Part shown: positions 8,268 through 16,590 of the stretch, piece by piece
Layout: the number at the start of each line of letters is the position of its first letter
How positions within the stretch are numbered: position 1 is the stretch's first letter
Origin: JAUIAS01 sp030425395
GTDB lineage: Bacteria; Pseudomonadota; Alphaproteobacteria; Rhodobacterales; Rhodobacteraceae
Direction: 5' to 3'
Length of the DNA: 64,000 nt
Assembly: GCA_043553855.1 (NCBI GenBank)
Contig: CP121336.1
Coordinates: 2,356,001 to 2,420,000, forward strand
Made by a program: the position numbers and the translations under genes
The notes under the pieces: generated by a model
Database searches by the model: none
What the model saw: the letters and a program-made list of their open reading frames with translations, nothing else
What the model was told of the DNA's origin: nothing

Positions 8268-9746
8268 TTAGCTGGGTTTCGTGGGTTCATAGATGGATGA
8301 AGGCAGATCAAAGCCCCACATCTTGAAACGTTCTGAGTAATGACTGCGCACGCCCGTCGCGGTGAAATGACCGATGATCTTGTTGTCGGGCGTCAGGCCG
8401 GTGCGCTGGAAGCGGAAGATTTCCTGCATCGAGATCACGTCGCCTTCCATGCCGGTGATTTCGGTGATCGAGGTCATCCGCCGCGACCCGTCCTGGAGAC
8501 GGCTGGCCTGAACGATCAGGTTGACGGCGCTGGAGATCTGGCTGCGCACAGCCTTCAGGGGCATTTCGATGCCAGCCATCGCGATCATGTTTTCCAGGCG
8601 GCTCACCCCGTCACGGGCAGAGTTGGCGTGGATGGTTGTCATGGACCCATCGTGGCCGGTGTTCATCGCCTGCAACATGTCGATCACCTCGGCACCGCGG
8701 GTTTCACCCACGATGATACGGTCCGGGCGCATCCGCAGCGCGTTCTTGAGACAATCGCGGGGCGACACTTCGCCTTTGCCCTCGACGTTTGGCGGGCGGC
8801 TTTCCATGCGGCCCACGTGGGTCTGCTGAAGCTGCAATTCCGCGGTGTCTTCGATGGTCAGGATGCGTTCGGCATTGTCGATGAACGATGACAGAGCGTT
8901 GAGCGTTGTCGTTTTGCCCGACCCTGTGCCGCCCGACACGATGACGTTCAAGCGGGTCGCGACCGCTGCTTGAAGATAGGCGGCCATTTCCTCGGTGAAG
9001 GCACCAAAGTTCACCAGATCATCAATGCCGAGCTTGTCTTTCTTGAATTTCCGGATCGACACCAGCGATCCGTCAACGGCAATCGGGCCGACCATCGCGT
9101 TAAAGCGGCTGCCGTCCTGAAGGCGTGCGTCGACGTAGGGGTTGGATTCATCGACGCGCCGACCCACGGCCGAAACGATCTTGTCGATGATCCGCAGCAG
9201 GTGCTTTTCATCCTTGAAGGTGATTTCGCTCAGTTCCAGCTTGCCTTCGCGTTCAACAAAGATCTGCTGGGGGCCGTTGACCAGAATATCGCTGACCGTT
9301 TCATCCTTAAGTAGTGTTTCGAGCGGGCCGAGACCGGTCACCTCGTCATACAGTTCCTTGTTGATCTGCTGACGGTCTTCACGGTTGAGAACGATGCCTT
9401 TTTCTTCGAGGATCTCACCGGCGATGGTGCTGATCTCGGTGCGCAGTTCCGCTTCGGTTGCGCGTTCAAGGGCTGCAAGGTTCAGGTTTTCCAGCAGTCC
9501 GCGGTGCAGTTCCAGCTTGATTTCCTGCATACGCTCGCGGCGCTTGCGTTCCTTTTCACCGCTGTTGGGGTCTGCGGCGCGCGTCGGCATGGGCCGACGC
9601 AGGCTGTTCACGTTCTGTGTTCTTGGGGCTGATTCGACCGGGGCCACGGTTTTGGGGGCGATGGTCTTTTTGACCTCGCTGGTATCGGGCCGGGCGCGAA
9701 CCTTGGTCGCGGTGGCAACAGAGCTCTTTTTATACTTCGAAAACAT
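8268..9746 (-). CDS. cpaF: Tad pilus assembly ATPase CpaF/TadA
   Basis: A 492-residue secretion ATPase that powers pilus polymerisation at the inner membrane. The first 75 residues are basic and poorly conserved. Next come the N-terminal helical domain (about 80-250) and the core ATPase with Walker A GGTGSGKTT (272-280). The Asp box, Walker B (RPDRIIVGETRGAE) and the His box (TGHDGSMTTIHAN) follow. All catalytic elements are intact. It lies 20 bp after cpaE and 11 bp before tadB. Confidence 0.96.
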   Translation of the reverse strand: MFSKYKKSSVATATKVRARPDTSEVKKTIAPKTVAPVESAPRTQNVNSLRRPMPTRAADPNSGEKERKRRERMQEIKLELHRGLLENLNLAALERATEAELRTEISTIAGEILEEKGIVLNREDRQQINKELYDEVTGLGPLETLLKDETVSDILVNGPQQIFVEREGKLELSEITFKDEKHLLRIIDKIVSAVGRRVDESNPYVDARLQDGSRFNAMVGPIAVDGSLVSIRKFKKDKLGIDDLVNFGAFTEEMAAYLQAAVATRLNVIVSGGTGSGKTTTLNALSSFIDNAERILTIEDTAELQLQQTHVGRMESRPPNVEGKGEVSPRDCLKNALRMRPDRIIVGETRGAEVIDMLQAMNTGHDGSMTTIHANSARDGVSRLENMIAMAGIEMPLKAVRSQISSAVNLIVQASRLQDGSRRMTSITEITGMEGDVISMQEIFRFQRTGLTPDNKIIGHFTATGVRSHYSERFKMWGFDLPSSIYEPTKPS

Positions 9747-9766
9747 TTACTTTATCCCGGATAATC

Positions 9767-11002
9767 TCAGGCCGCCTTGGCGTCGGATTTGCCCAGCTCG
9801 TGCATGGAGGCAGCGAGCTTGGCGATTTCCTTGCGCAGCGGGCTCTTGGCCGCAGAAGATGCCAGCGGCATGCCGTGGTCGGCGCTCTGGGTGACTTGCT
9901 TGCCGCCATCGGGCAGTTGCAGGTCGATCGAGATGCCAAGGCTTTCCGCCATCCGCTTGACACGGCTCTTGCCGCTCAGATCGGTGAACTTGGGTGCACG
10001 GTTCAAAGCAAAGCGCAGTTTGTTGAACGGCAGATCCTCGGATTGCAGCGCCCGCTTGAGGCGAAGCGTGTTCTGCGCGGACCGCATGTCCAGTTCAAGG
10101 ATCGCAAAATACACATGCGCCGCCTGAAGGATGGTTTCGCTCCATTGCACAAGGGTCGATGGCATGTCGATCACGACATAATCAAAATGGTGGCGTGCGA
10201 TTTCCACGATACGGTCGACATCTTCGCTGTTGATGAAATCCAGCGGGATCAATTCCGCCGGCGATGTGAGAACCTGGAGTTTGTCCTCATAGCTCAGCAA
10301 AGCCTGCGCAAAGATTTCTTCGTCCATGGATTCGGTGTCGGACAGCATTTCAAACACGACATCGCGACGCGGCAGATCAAGATACGTGGAAACCGATCCG
10401 AATTGCAGATCAAGGTCGATCAGGCACACGCTGGGGGCGTCGTCACCGTCGATATTTGCCAATTCCCATGCCAGATTGACTGCAACGGTTGTGGAACCCG
10501 CACCACCTGCCAGCCCATGGGTTACGATCACGGCACCCTGCTTGGCCACGCCCGTATTCAAGGTTGCGCTTTCGCGGCGCACCTCGGGGGTGGGTTCGGG
10601 CGCTTTGAGCCGATCAATGGCAAGCTGCAATTCGCCCTCGGGGATCGGGTAGGGCACGAATTCGTCTGCTCCCTTGCGCAAAAGCTGATGCAGGGCGGCG
10701 GGCGTCACGTCTTCGGCGATCAGGATCACGCGGATATTGCGGGCGCGGGCCTGATCTATGATTTCACCGATAAGGCCGAGATCCTCTTCGTCGCTTTCGT
10801 CCATGGCCAACGCGATGAACTCAAGGCTCTCGGCGTCGGGCTGCCCAAAGAAGGCAAGCGCTTCGGCAAAGCTCAGATCGCCCCAAGCCTCTCCAAGAGC
10901 GCCTTCCATGTCCTCGATAAGGAGATCAAAATTCTGCACATCGCGGCTTACCGTGCAGGCCACGATCGGGCTTGCTTCTGGTTGTGGCATTCCACTGCTC
11001 AT
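9767..11002 (-). CDS. cpaE: Pilus localisation protein CpaE/TadZ
   Basis: A 411-residue protein with an N-terminal receiver-like domain (to about residue 135) and a C-terminal MinD/ParA-like ATPase domain. Proteins of this family place the tad machinery in the cell, for example at a pole. The P-loop reads GLAGGAGSTT (residues 163-172) and lacks the deviant Walker A lysine of ParA proteins, as is common in TadZ. DLDLQFGSVS and DYVVIDMPSTL are the other nucleotide-site strands. It is separated from the upstream OmpA gene by 272 bp, so it probably starts a transcript. Confidence 0.93.
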   Translation of the reverse strand: MSSGMPQPEASPIVACTVSRDVQNFDLLIEDMEGALGEAWGDLSFAEALAFFGQPDAESLEFIALAMDESDEEDLGLIGEIIDQARARNIRVILIAEDVTPAALHQLLRKGADEFVPYPIPEGELQLAIDRLKAPEPTPEVRRESATLNTGVAKQGAVIVTHGLAGGAGSTTVAVNLAWELANIDGDDAPSVCLIDLDLQFGSVSTYLDLPRRDVVFEMLSDTESMDEEIFAQALLSYEDKLQVLTSPAELIPLDFINSEDVDRIVEIARHHFDYVVIDMPSTLVQWSETILQAAHVYFAILELDMRSAQNTLRLKRALQSEDLPFNKLRFALNRAPKFTDLSGKSRVKRMAESLGISIDLQLPDGGKQVTQSADHGMPLASSAAKSPLRKEIAKLAASMHELGKSDAKAA

Positions 11003-11274
11003 CGGTTTGGTCCCTTCTTTCGAAAAGACTGGGGGCGCGCGGGTGAATTCCCCGTTTTTGCCTGTCCCCGCAGTCTTTCATGCTCATCCTCGGAAAAGAC
11101 GCAGCTTTTCCTTTGAAATGAATGTGGTCGGGAATCTGGGCAGGAGTTGGGCGAAAAAACTCCAATTGTTGGATTTCAACGAACGATGCGAGGGGCTTGC
11201 CGTTGATTGTCAACCGACGCGCGCGGGCCGGGCACAAGGGTGCCGAGGTGCCGTTTCGCGATGGGGGGAGGGAA
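11003..11274 (-). promoter_or_regulatory. Intergenic region likely carrying the cpaE promoter
   Basis: This 272-bp gap is the longest inside the tad machinery genes. A weak terminator-like element lies near the OmpA-gene end (see 11154-11173), which would leave the remaining sequence as the likely promoter of cpaE and the genes after it. No clear -35/-10 pair or known operator could be assigned by eye. Confidence 0.4.
11154..11173 (-). terminator. Weak terminator-like hairpin after the OmpA-family gene
   Basis: On the minus strand a 5-bp stem (TCCAA, loop CAA, TTGGA) is followed by GTTTTTT. The stem is short and AT-rich, so termination would be partial at best. It fits the end of the cpaB-or-cpaC to OmpA transcript. 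Confidence 0.35.
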
Positions 11275-11931
11275 TTAGTCTTCGCCGCCGCCGGTGACTG
11301 TTCCGGTCAGGGTCGTCGCGACTTCGCCACTGAGCACATAGTCACGATAGACGATCTGCGCATATTTGCCATCCATCACCGACGGATTGCTGCGCACGAA
11401 CCCGGATACTTCGGTCACGGTCCGGCGGTTGCGCGTTTCGGGTTCCTCGGTCACGACAAGGGGGCGAGCCTCTCCGAAGGAGGTCAGAGCCTCAAGACGG
11501 GATTTGCTGACGCCACGCGACGCCAGATAAGAGACGACCGCGCGCGCGCGCTGCTTGCCAAGACGTTTGTTGTATCCCGTGCTGCCGACGGCGTCGGTAT
11601 GTCCATAGACCCGAAACCGGACTTCGGGAAACTGGCGCATGAAATCGGCCTGTTGATCCAGAATGCGCATGCCCGCCTGATCCAGTTCGGCGCTGTTGAA
11701 GGCGAAATTCACGGTTGTCGGCACCGAAGTTGCGAACCGCCCGTTCAGGTTTTCGGCATAGCTGCGTTCGCCCGTGTGAAACATCACGTTGTTCATCGCA
11801 GCGTTTCCGAAATCGCCGCCATCAGCCTGCGCGCCCGCTTCGCGGAAGAAGTTGGACGACACCGGCCCGCTGTCGCCTCCACAGGCCGACAATCCCAGTC
11901 CAACCGCGATAAAGAGGGCAATACGCGTCAT
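11275..11931 (-). CDS. OmpA-family lipoprotein of the tad locus
   Basis: A 218-residue lipoprotein with a short signal and an LSAC lipobox near residue 17. It carries an OmpA/Pal peptidoglycan-binding domain (about residues 70-165). The domain shows VNFAFNSAELDQ, VYGHTDAVGS and NKRLGKQRARAVVSYL, including the Asp and Arg that contact diaminopimelate. It sits 4 bp after the cpaC stop. In tad loci such a protein probably anchors the secretin complex to the cell wall, which is an inference from position. About 50 residues follow the domain and end in an acidic tail. Confidence 0.88.
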   Translation of the reverse strand: MTRIALFIAVGLGLSACGGDSGPVSSNFFREAGAQADGGDFGNAAMNNVMFHTGERSYAENLNGRFATSVPTTVNFAFNSAELDQAGMRILDQQADFMRQFPEVRFRVYGHTDAVGSTGYNKRLGKQRARAVVSYLASRGVSKSRLEALTSFGEARPLVVTEEPETRNRRTVTEVSGFVRSNPSVMDGKYAQIVYRDYVLSGEVATTLTGTVTGGGED

Positions 11932-11935
11932 GATC

Positions 11936-13363
11936 TTAATCCATCACATAGCCGTAGGACCCGCTAAAGTCCTGACGGGCCACTTCGCCGACAGCGCCGC
12001 GCTGATCCTGATTGGTCGAACTGATGCGCCCGAACAGAAACAGGTCGCGTTCGGTGGGGGGCTTTACCCGATCCGTGGGCAGGGCCAGCACATCGCCCCG
12101 CGTGGGCGTAACGAGGTGCGCGGTCACGATAATCACAAGCTCGGTCTGGCTGCGTTGATAATCCGCGCTGCGGAACAAGGTGCCCAGAACCGGAATATCC
12201 CCGAGCCAAGGCAATTGGCTGTTGTTGTCGATAAAGGTGTCTTCGATCAGGCCCGCAATCGCAAAGCTTTCCCCGTCACGCAGCTCAACCGTCGATGAGG
12301 TCTCGCGCCGGGTGAAGGCATCAATGCTGAACCCGTTGACCGTAAAGCCGTTGGTGGGGTCGATATCCGACACCGCTGCCTTGAGCTCGAGGTTGATCAG
12401 ATCTTGGTCAACGACCCGGGGTATAAAGTTGAGCTCAATCCCGAAGGGCTTGAATTCAATGGAAATTTCCCCATTCGCCTGATTGACGGGCACGGGGTAT
12501 TCGCCACCGGCAAGAAACTTGGCTTCTTGCCCGGAAAGGGCGGTCAGGTTGGGTTCGGCCAGGGTGCGCACAACGCCCTTTTGTTCAAGGGCCTCGATCA
12601 ACATGCCGATCTGAAGTGCACCGGCGTTAAACCCGAATAGCACCGCACCGTTGTTTTCGTTCAGGGCAGGGATATTGCCGCCTACACTGGAGGTCACACC
12701 GGCGGATGTGTTGGTCGTCCCTGTGCCGCCGTTGATCCCGAGATCGCCGCTCAGCACTGTGCCGTTCAGCCCCAGCGAGGCGCTGAGCGATTTCTTGACC
12801 GACCTTTGCATTTCGGCGAATCGCACCTTGAGCATGACCTGCTGAACGCCGCCGACGCTCATCAGGTTCGAGACGCGCTCAGGTGCGTAGCGTTCAGCCA
12901 GATCCAGCGCGCGCTGAAGGCGCTGTGCGCTGGACACGGTGCCAGACAGAACGATGCCGTCATTGGCGGTCCGCACTTCGATCCGTTCCCCCGGAAGGAT
13001 TTGCCGCAAACGTTCCTTGAATTCCGTAACATCCGCCGCGACACGCACGTCGACATTGGTGATCAGTTGCCCCGCTGCATCCAGCAGGGTCAGCGTGGTC
13101 AGGCCCGGCGATTTGCCAAGTACATAGATCGTCCTGTCCGACAGCGACGAGATATCGGCGATGCTGGGGTTCGCGATGCTAAGTTCTGCGAAGGGGCCGT
13201 CGCTTTCCACGACAACCGCGCGGTTCATGGGAACTTCGAGAGTGGCCGACGTTGCGGTTTGAACCACACGCAGGGTTTCCGCATGCACCAAGGATGCACC
13301 GGACCCAATGCCCACGACAAAGGCCGCGGTCAGTGCGGCCCGAAAAAATCTCGGCAATTTCAT
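11936..13363 (-). CDS. cpaC: Outer-membrane secretin CpaC/RcpA
   Basis: A 475-residue secretin that forms the outer-membrane pore of the Flp pilus. The signal peptide ends near VHA (residue 28). A pilus/secretin N-terminal domain follows (IDRTIYVLG read as DRTIYVLGKS), then a BON-like domain, then the secretin core with VPVNQANGEISIEFKPFGIE and the signature TSSTVELRDGESFAIAGL. The ATG at 13363 is preferred over 13384 because GGAGAGG lies 8 bases before it and the signal peptide begins there. It is followed after 4 bp by the OmpA lipoprotein gene. Confidence 0.94.
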   Translation of the reverse strand: MKLPRFFRAALTAAFVVGIGSGASLVHAETLRVVQTATSATLEVPMNRAVVVESDGPFAELSIANPSIADISSLSDRTIYVLGKSPGLTTLTLLDAAGQLITNVDVRVAADVTEFKERLRQILPGERIEVRTANDGIVLSGTVSSAQRLQRALDLAERYAPERVSNLMSVGGVQQVMLKVRFAEMQRSVKKSLSASLGLNGTVLSGDLGINGGTGTTNTSAGVTSSVGGNIPALNENNGAVLFGFNAGALQIGMLIEALEQKGVVRTLAEPNLTALSGQEAKFLAGGEYPVPVNQANGEISIEFKPFGIELNFIPRVVDQDLINLELKAAVSDIDPTNGFTVNGFSIDAFTRRETSSTVELRDGESFAIAGLIEDTFIDNNSQLPWLGDIPVLGTLFRSADYQRSQTELVIIVTAHLVTPTRGDVLALPTDRVKPPTERDLFLFGRISSTNQDQRGAVGEVARQDFSGSYGYVMD

Positions 13364-13489
13364 GTGACCTGCCTCTCCGATCACGCCTCAGGGTCGGGTC
13401 TTTTCGCCCGAATTTCCACCACTCTGCGTGAAAACGACTAAATTTGCAAGTTTCAAGGTGTTGGGCTGGAATGCTGATGTGGATAACTG

Positions 13490-13530
13490 GCAGAAACACA
13501 ACAAAGGCGCGGGTTGGCCAACCCGCGCCT
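13490..13530 (-). terminator. Strong rho-independent terminator between cpaB and cpaC
   Basis: A perfect 26-bp inverted repeat (13505-13530, 13-bp arms built on AGGCGCGGGTTGG) lies 17 bp after the cpaB stop. On the minus strand it is followed by TTTGTTGTGTTT. This separates the cpaB transcript from cpaC, whose own promoter must lie in 13364-13490, unless readthrough is used. Confidence 0.8.
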
Positions 13531-13547
13531 GTCTTGAAAAGTCTGTT

Positions 13548-14411
13548 TCAGTTCGTGCAGGGGATCGGGATTTCCAGCACTTCGGCTCCGCGGCGTTGGC
13601 GCACGGTGCAGACCTTGGGCGCTTCGGCTTCGATCTGGACCTCGGCCGCTTCGATGCCCAGAAGATCGCGTTGATCAATCTCGATCTTGCCTGCGATCGT
13701 ATCATCGTCAGCGCCCACAAGGGCCAGAGACAAACCGCCGGTAGATTGCGCCTGAGCCAGTGCCGCAACCTGCTCGGGGCGCACCGCCACGGTCACGGTG
13801 CGGGCGATAACGGTGCCTTCAAGGTCTCCGCCCGCCTTCTGGTCGATGGCGATAAGCTGAACGCCCGCTTCGATGAGCTTGGTCACTTCGCCGCGGCGCT
13901 GGTCCTCTCCGCCAAGGCGGCCGACCACACCGGTCCAATAGACGTCCACGCGGTCTCCGGGACGAAGAAAGCCCGAAACGCCAGTGGCCACGTCCACCCG
14001 GATCGTAAAGGCGCGCATACCTTTTTCAAGGCGGCTGGTAATTCCTGCGTCCTGCCCCGGTTCGGTGACTTTGACGGCCAGGATCGCTTCGTCCTTTTCC
14101 ATGCTGCGCAGCACGACGCGGCGTTGGTCGCTGCCTGCGGGGAACAAGGCCGCTTTTTCTGTAAAGGCACCTTCCGGGATTGCGTTTTCGGGCCATTGCA
14201 CAGTGCGCACGGCCTCGGGGTCAAGCGCCTCGCCATAGCGCAGCGGACGCTCCGCCACAAAGACCTCAACAGTAGGCACCACCGGTCCGCGGTTGGCCCG
14301 TTCATTGGCCAGTTCATTCTGGTAGGCAGCGATATAGTTCTTGGCCATCATCACGGCACCACCGGCAAGGGCAATGCCGACCAAGAGAACAAGTCCGAAA
14401 ATCATACGCAT
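13548..14411 (-). CDS. cpaB: Flp pilus assembly protein CpaB/RcpC
   Basis: A 287-residue periplasmic protein with one N-terminal membrane anchor (FGLVLLVGIALAGGAVMM) and an SAF-like domain (about residues 45-115, with VEVFVAERPLRYGEALDPE). A RcpC domain follows with GVSGFLRPGDRVDVYWTG. RcpC/CpaB proteins are thought to help secretin gating or pilus stability in the periplasm. It is the first machinery gene after the pilin genes and is followed by a strong terminator. Confidence 0.93.
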   Translation of the reverse strand: MRMIFGLVLLVGIALAGGAVMMAKNYIAAYQNELANERANRGPVVPTVEVFVAERPLRYGEALDPEAVRTVQWPENAIPEGAFTEKAALFPAGSDQRRVVLRSMEKDEAILAVKVTEPGQDAGITSRLEKGMRAFTIRVDVATGVSGFLRPGDRVDVYWTGVVGRLGGEDQRRGEVTKLIEAGVQLIAIDQKAGGDLEGTVIARTVTVAVRPEQVAALAQAQSTGGLSLALVGADDDTIAGKIEIDQRDLLGIEAAEVQIEAEAPKVCTVRQRRGAEVLEIPIPCTN

Positions 14412-14561
14412 GGGAGTATCCTTTCCCTTTCATCGTGTTCCACGACGGAAAAATCCGGCGCGGCTGTCGTGTTCTGTTTCCGTTTTAGGAAAAGATTATG
14501 TCTTAAATTGGGTGACCCGGTGCAGAAGCATGGGCCCCTTTGGTCATGTTCAGGAAAGCGG

Positions 14562-14738
14562 TCAGCGCAGGTTGCCCATATGCGTGGCAAGGTCGTCCGT
14601 GACCTTGGTTGTTCCCGTTTCCATTTGCTGGGAAATCAATGCAGCCATCGCCGCCAGCCCCGCACATAAAACGACCCAATCCACCGTAACGGCACCGTCT
14701 TCGCTGGTTGAGAATTTCGGCTTTTCCGGTCGGCTCAT
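14562..14738 (-). CDS. Divergent Flp pilin-like protein
   Basis: A 58-residue protein that shares the EDGAVTVDWVVL core with the Flp copies but little else. The hydrophobic segment (WVVLCAGLAAMAALI) is interrupted by a cysteine, and the tail (TKVTDDLATHMGNLR) is charged. ATG at 14738 is preferred because GGAG lies 9 bases before it; an upstream in-frame ATG at 14783 would add 15 residues without a good ribosome site. It lies just after the array terminator and before cpaB. It could be a minor pilin or an initiator subunit processed by CpaA. The function is inferred. Confidence 0.75.
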   Translation of the reverse strand: MSRPEKPKFSTSEDGAVTVDWVVLCAGLAAMAALISQQMETGTTKVTDDLATHMGNLR

Positions 14739-14793
14739 AATGGCACACTCCAGAATGATGGGGGTGACTGCACCCAAAATCATGGGATGCAGA

Positions 14794-14828
14794 TAAAAGG
14801 GCCAGGTCCGATCGTTTCGGCCTGGCCC
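14794..14828 (-). terminator. Rho-independent terminator closing the flp array
   Basis: On the minus strand GGGCCAGG pairs with CCTGGCCC, with an extra inner CCGA/TCGG pairing, and is followed directly by TTTTAT. It lies 31 bp after the stop of the last-transcribed Flp copy. It should insulate the abundant pilin message from the pilin-like gene and cpaB. Confidence 0.88.
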
Positions 14829-14858
14829 GTTCTGAAAACCTGGTGGCGGATGCCGGTC

Positions 14859-15050
14859 TTATTGGGTGGAGCCGCCTGGGTTCTTGGTGCCCATGAACGT
14901 GGACGTGTTGGACGTCAGGGTCGAGGAGCCCGACTGGATGGAGCCGTATGCGGCACCGGCCAGGGCGACGACGGCTGCGGTCAGAACGACCCAGTCCACA
15001 GTCACGGCGCCGGATTCGTCTTTGCGGAATTTGTTGAAAAGCTTGGTCAT
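14859..15050 (-). CDS. flp: Flp pilin copy 1 (last in transcription order)
   Basis: A 63-residue Flp-type prepilin. The leader MTKLFNKFRKDESG is followed by the mature start AVTVDW and a hydrophobic helix (VVLTAAVVALAGAAYG), then a Ser/Thr-rich tail. The start is set by GGAGGG 5 bases upstream of ATG 15050; longer in-frame reads begin in the spacer and are not believable. This copy ends in STQ. Its downstream flank is unique and carries the array terminator. It uses the CCGGCC/AGGGC variant at the Ala codons, like copies 5 and 6. Confidence 0.95.
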   Translation of the reverse strand: MTKLFNKFRKDESGAVTVDWVVLTAAVVALAGAAYGSIQSGSSTLTSNTSTFMGTKNPGGSTQ

Positions 15051-15129
15051 GGTAGTCCCTCCATAAAGTAAACAAGTGCTGAAACCCGCCGATGTTTCCC
15101 AGTGTCTTCGGGGGCCAGCGTGTCTCGGT

Positions 15130-15137
15130 ATGGTTAA
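15130..15137 (-). promoter_or_regulatory. CtrA half-site-like TTAACCAT upstream of pilin copies
   Basis: TTAACCAT on the minus strand lies 80-87 bp before the start codon of copy 1. The same octamer recurs at 15563-15570, 15996-16003, 16429-16436 and 16862-16869, ahead of copies 2 to 5. Ahead of copy 6 the matching position (17303-17310) reads ACAACCAT. TTAACCAT is the known CtrA half-site form in Rhodobacterales, and tad pili are CtrA-controlled in several alphaproteobacteria. Binding here is inference. Confidence 0.5.
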
Positions 15138-15237
15138 AAGACCATCTGATTGGGGCACGATTGGGGTGGTGTTGGGGAAAGATTGCGAAATCTGAGGTTG
15201 ATTGTCCGCATCGTCGCGCCCCTGCCAGATGCAGGAA

Positions 15238-15264
15238 GGCCGCGCTCCTTTCGGAAACGCGGCC
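15238..15264 (-). other. Conserved stem-loop after each upstream pilin gene
   Basis: GGCCGCG and CGCGGCC arms enclose a 13-base loop that contains the short palindrome TTTCCGAAA. It lies 27 bases after the stop of copy 2. Copies occur at 15671-15697, 16104-16130, 16537-16563 and 16970-16996. No good T tract follows on the minus strand, so it may slow decay of the pilin message or give partial termination. Confidence 0.55.
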
Positions 15265-15291
15265 CTGAAAACCTGGTGGCGGATGCCGGTC

Positions 15292-15483
15292 TTATTGGGT
15301 GGAGCCGCCTGGGTTCTTGGTGCCCATGAACGTGGACGTGTTGGACGTCAGGGTCGAGGAGCCCGACTGGATGGAGCCGTATGCGGCACCTGCCAAGGCG
15401 ACGACGGCTGCGGTCAGAACGACCCAGTCCACAGTCACGGCGCCGGATTCGTCTTTGCGGAATTTGTTGAAAAGCTTGGTCAT
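15292..15483 (-). CDS. flp: Flp pilin copy 2
   Basis: A 63-residue prepilin with the same protein sequence as copy 1, also ending in STQ. At the silent Ala/Leu codons it carries the CTGCC/AAGGC variant shared with copies 3 and 4, so it is a mosaic between the two ends of the array. The same GGAGGG ribosome site and spacer precede it. Confidence 0.95.
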   Translation of the reverse strand: MTKLFNKFRKDESGAVTVDWVVLTAAVVALAGAAYGSIQSGSSTLTSNTSTFMGTKNPGGSTQ

Positions 15484-15724
15484 GGTAGTCCCTCCATAAA
15501 GTAAACAAGTGCTAAAACCCGCCGATGTTTCCCAGTGTCTTCGGGGGCCAGCGTGTCTCGGTATGGTTAAAAGACCATCTGATTGGGGCATGATTGGGGT
15601 GGTGTTGGGGAAAGATTGCGAAATCTGAGGTTGATTGTCCGCATCGTCGCGCCCCTGTCAGATGCAGGAAGGCCGCGCTCCTTTCGGAAACGCGGCCCTG
15701 AAAACCTGGTGGCGGATGCCGGTC

Positions 15725-15916
15725 TTATTCGGTGGAGCCGCCCGGGTTCTTGGTGCCCATGAACGTGGACGTGTTGGACGTCAGGGTCGAGGAGCCCGAC
15801 TGGATGGAGCCGTATGCGGCACCTGCCAAGGCGACGACGGCTGCGGTCAGAACGACCCAGTCCACAGTCACGGCGCCGGATTCGTCTTTGCGGAATTTGT
15901 TGAAAAGCTTGGTCAT
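15725..15916 (-). CDS. flp: Flp pilin copy 3
   Basis: A 63-residue prepilin that differs from copies 1 and 2 only in the last residue (STE instead of STQ). The codon before the two glycines is CCC-GGG rather than CCC-AGG in the flanking read, a silent change. It carries the CTGCC/AAGGC silent variant. The spacer on either side is the common array spacer. Confidence 0.95.
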   Translation of the reverse strand: MTKLFNKFRKDESGAVTVDWVVLTAAVVALAGAAYGSIQSGSSTLTSNTSTFMGTKNPGGSTE

Positions 15917-16157
15917 GGTAGTCCCTCCATAAAGTAAACAAGTGCTAAAACCCGCCGATGTTTCCCAGTGTCTTCGGGGGCCAGCGTGTCTCGGTATGGT
16001 TAAAAGACCATCTGATTGGGGCATGATTGGGGTGGTGTTGGGGAAAGATTGCGAAATCTGAGGTTGATTGTCCGCATCGTCGCGCCCCTGTCAGATGCAG
16101 GAAGGCCGCGCTCCTTTCGGAAACGCGGCCCTGAAAACCTGGTGGCGGATGCCGGTC

Positions 16158-16349
16158 TTATTCGGTGGAGCCGCCCGGGTTCTTGGTGCCCATGAACGTG
16201 GACGTGTTGGACGTCAGGGTCGAGGAGCCCGACTGGATGGAGCCGTATGCGGCACCTGCCAAGGCGACGACGGCTGCGGTCAGAACGACCCAGTCCACAG
16301 TCACGGCGCCGGATTCGTCTTTGCGGAATTTGTTGAAAAGCTTGGTCAT
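16158..16349 (-). CDS. flp: Flp pilin copy 4
   Basis: A 63-residue prepilin that looks identical to copy 3 over the gene and spacer. It ends in STE and carries the CTGCC/AAGGC silent variant. An exact duplicate of this kind points to a recent unit duplication. Confidence 0.95.
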   Translation of the reverse strand: MTKLFNKFRKDESGAVTVDWVVLTAAVVALAGAAYGSIQSGSSTLTSNTSTFMGTKNPGGSTE

Positions 16350-16590
16350 GGTAGTCCCTCCATAAAGTAAACAAGTGCTAAAACCCGCCGATGTTTCCCA
16401 GTGTCTTCGGGGGCCAGCGTGTCTCGGTATGGTTAAAAGACCATCTGATTGGGGCATGATTGGGGTGGTGTTGGGGAAAGATTGCGAAATCTGAGGTTGA
16501 TTGTCCGCATCGTCGCGCCCCTGTCAGATGCAGGAAGGCCGCGCTCCTTTCGGAAACGCGGCCCTGAAAACCTGGTGGCGGATGCCGGTC

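Noticed and set aside
15051..15158. N-terminal extension of the pilin frames beginning MPQSDGLLTIP
   Set aside because: The same extension recurs in the spacers but lacks a ribosome site, while GGAGGG precedes the MTKLF start that gives a normal Flp leader.
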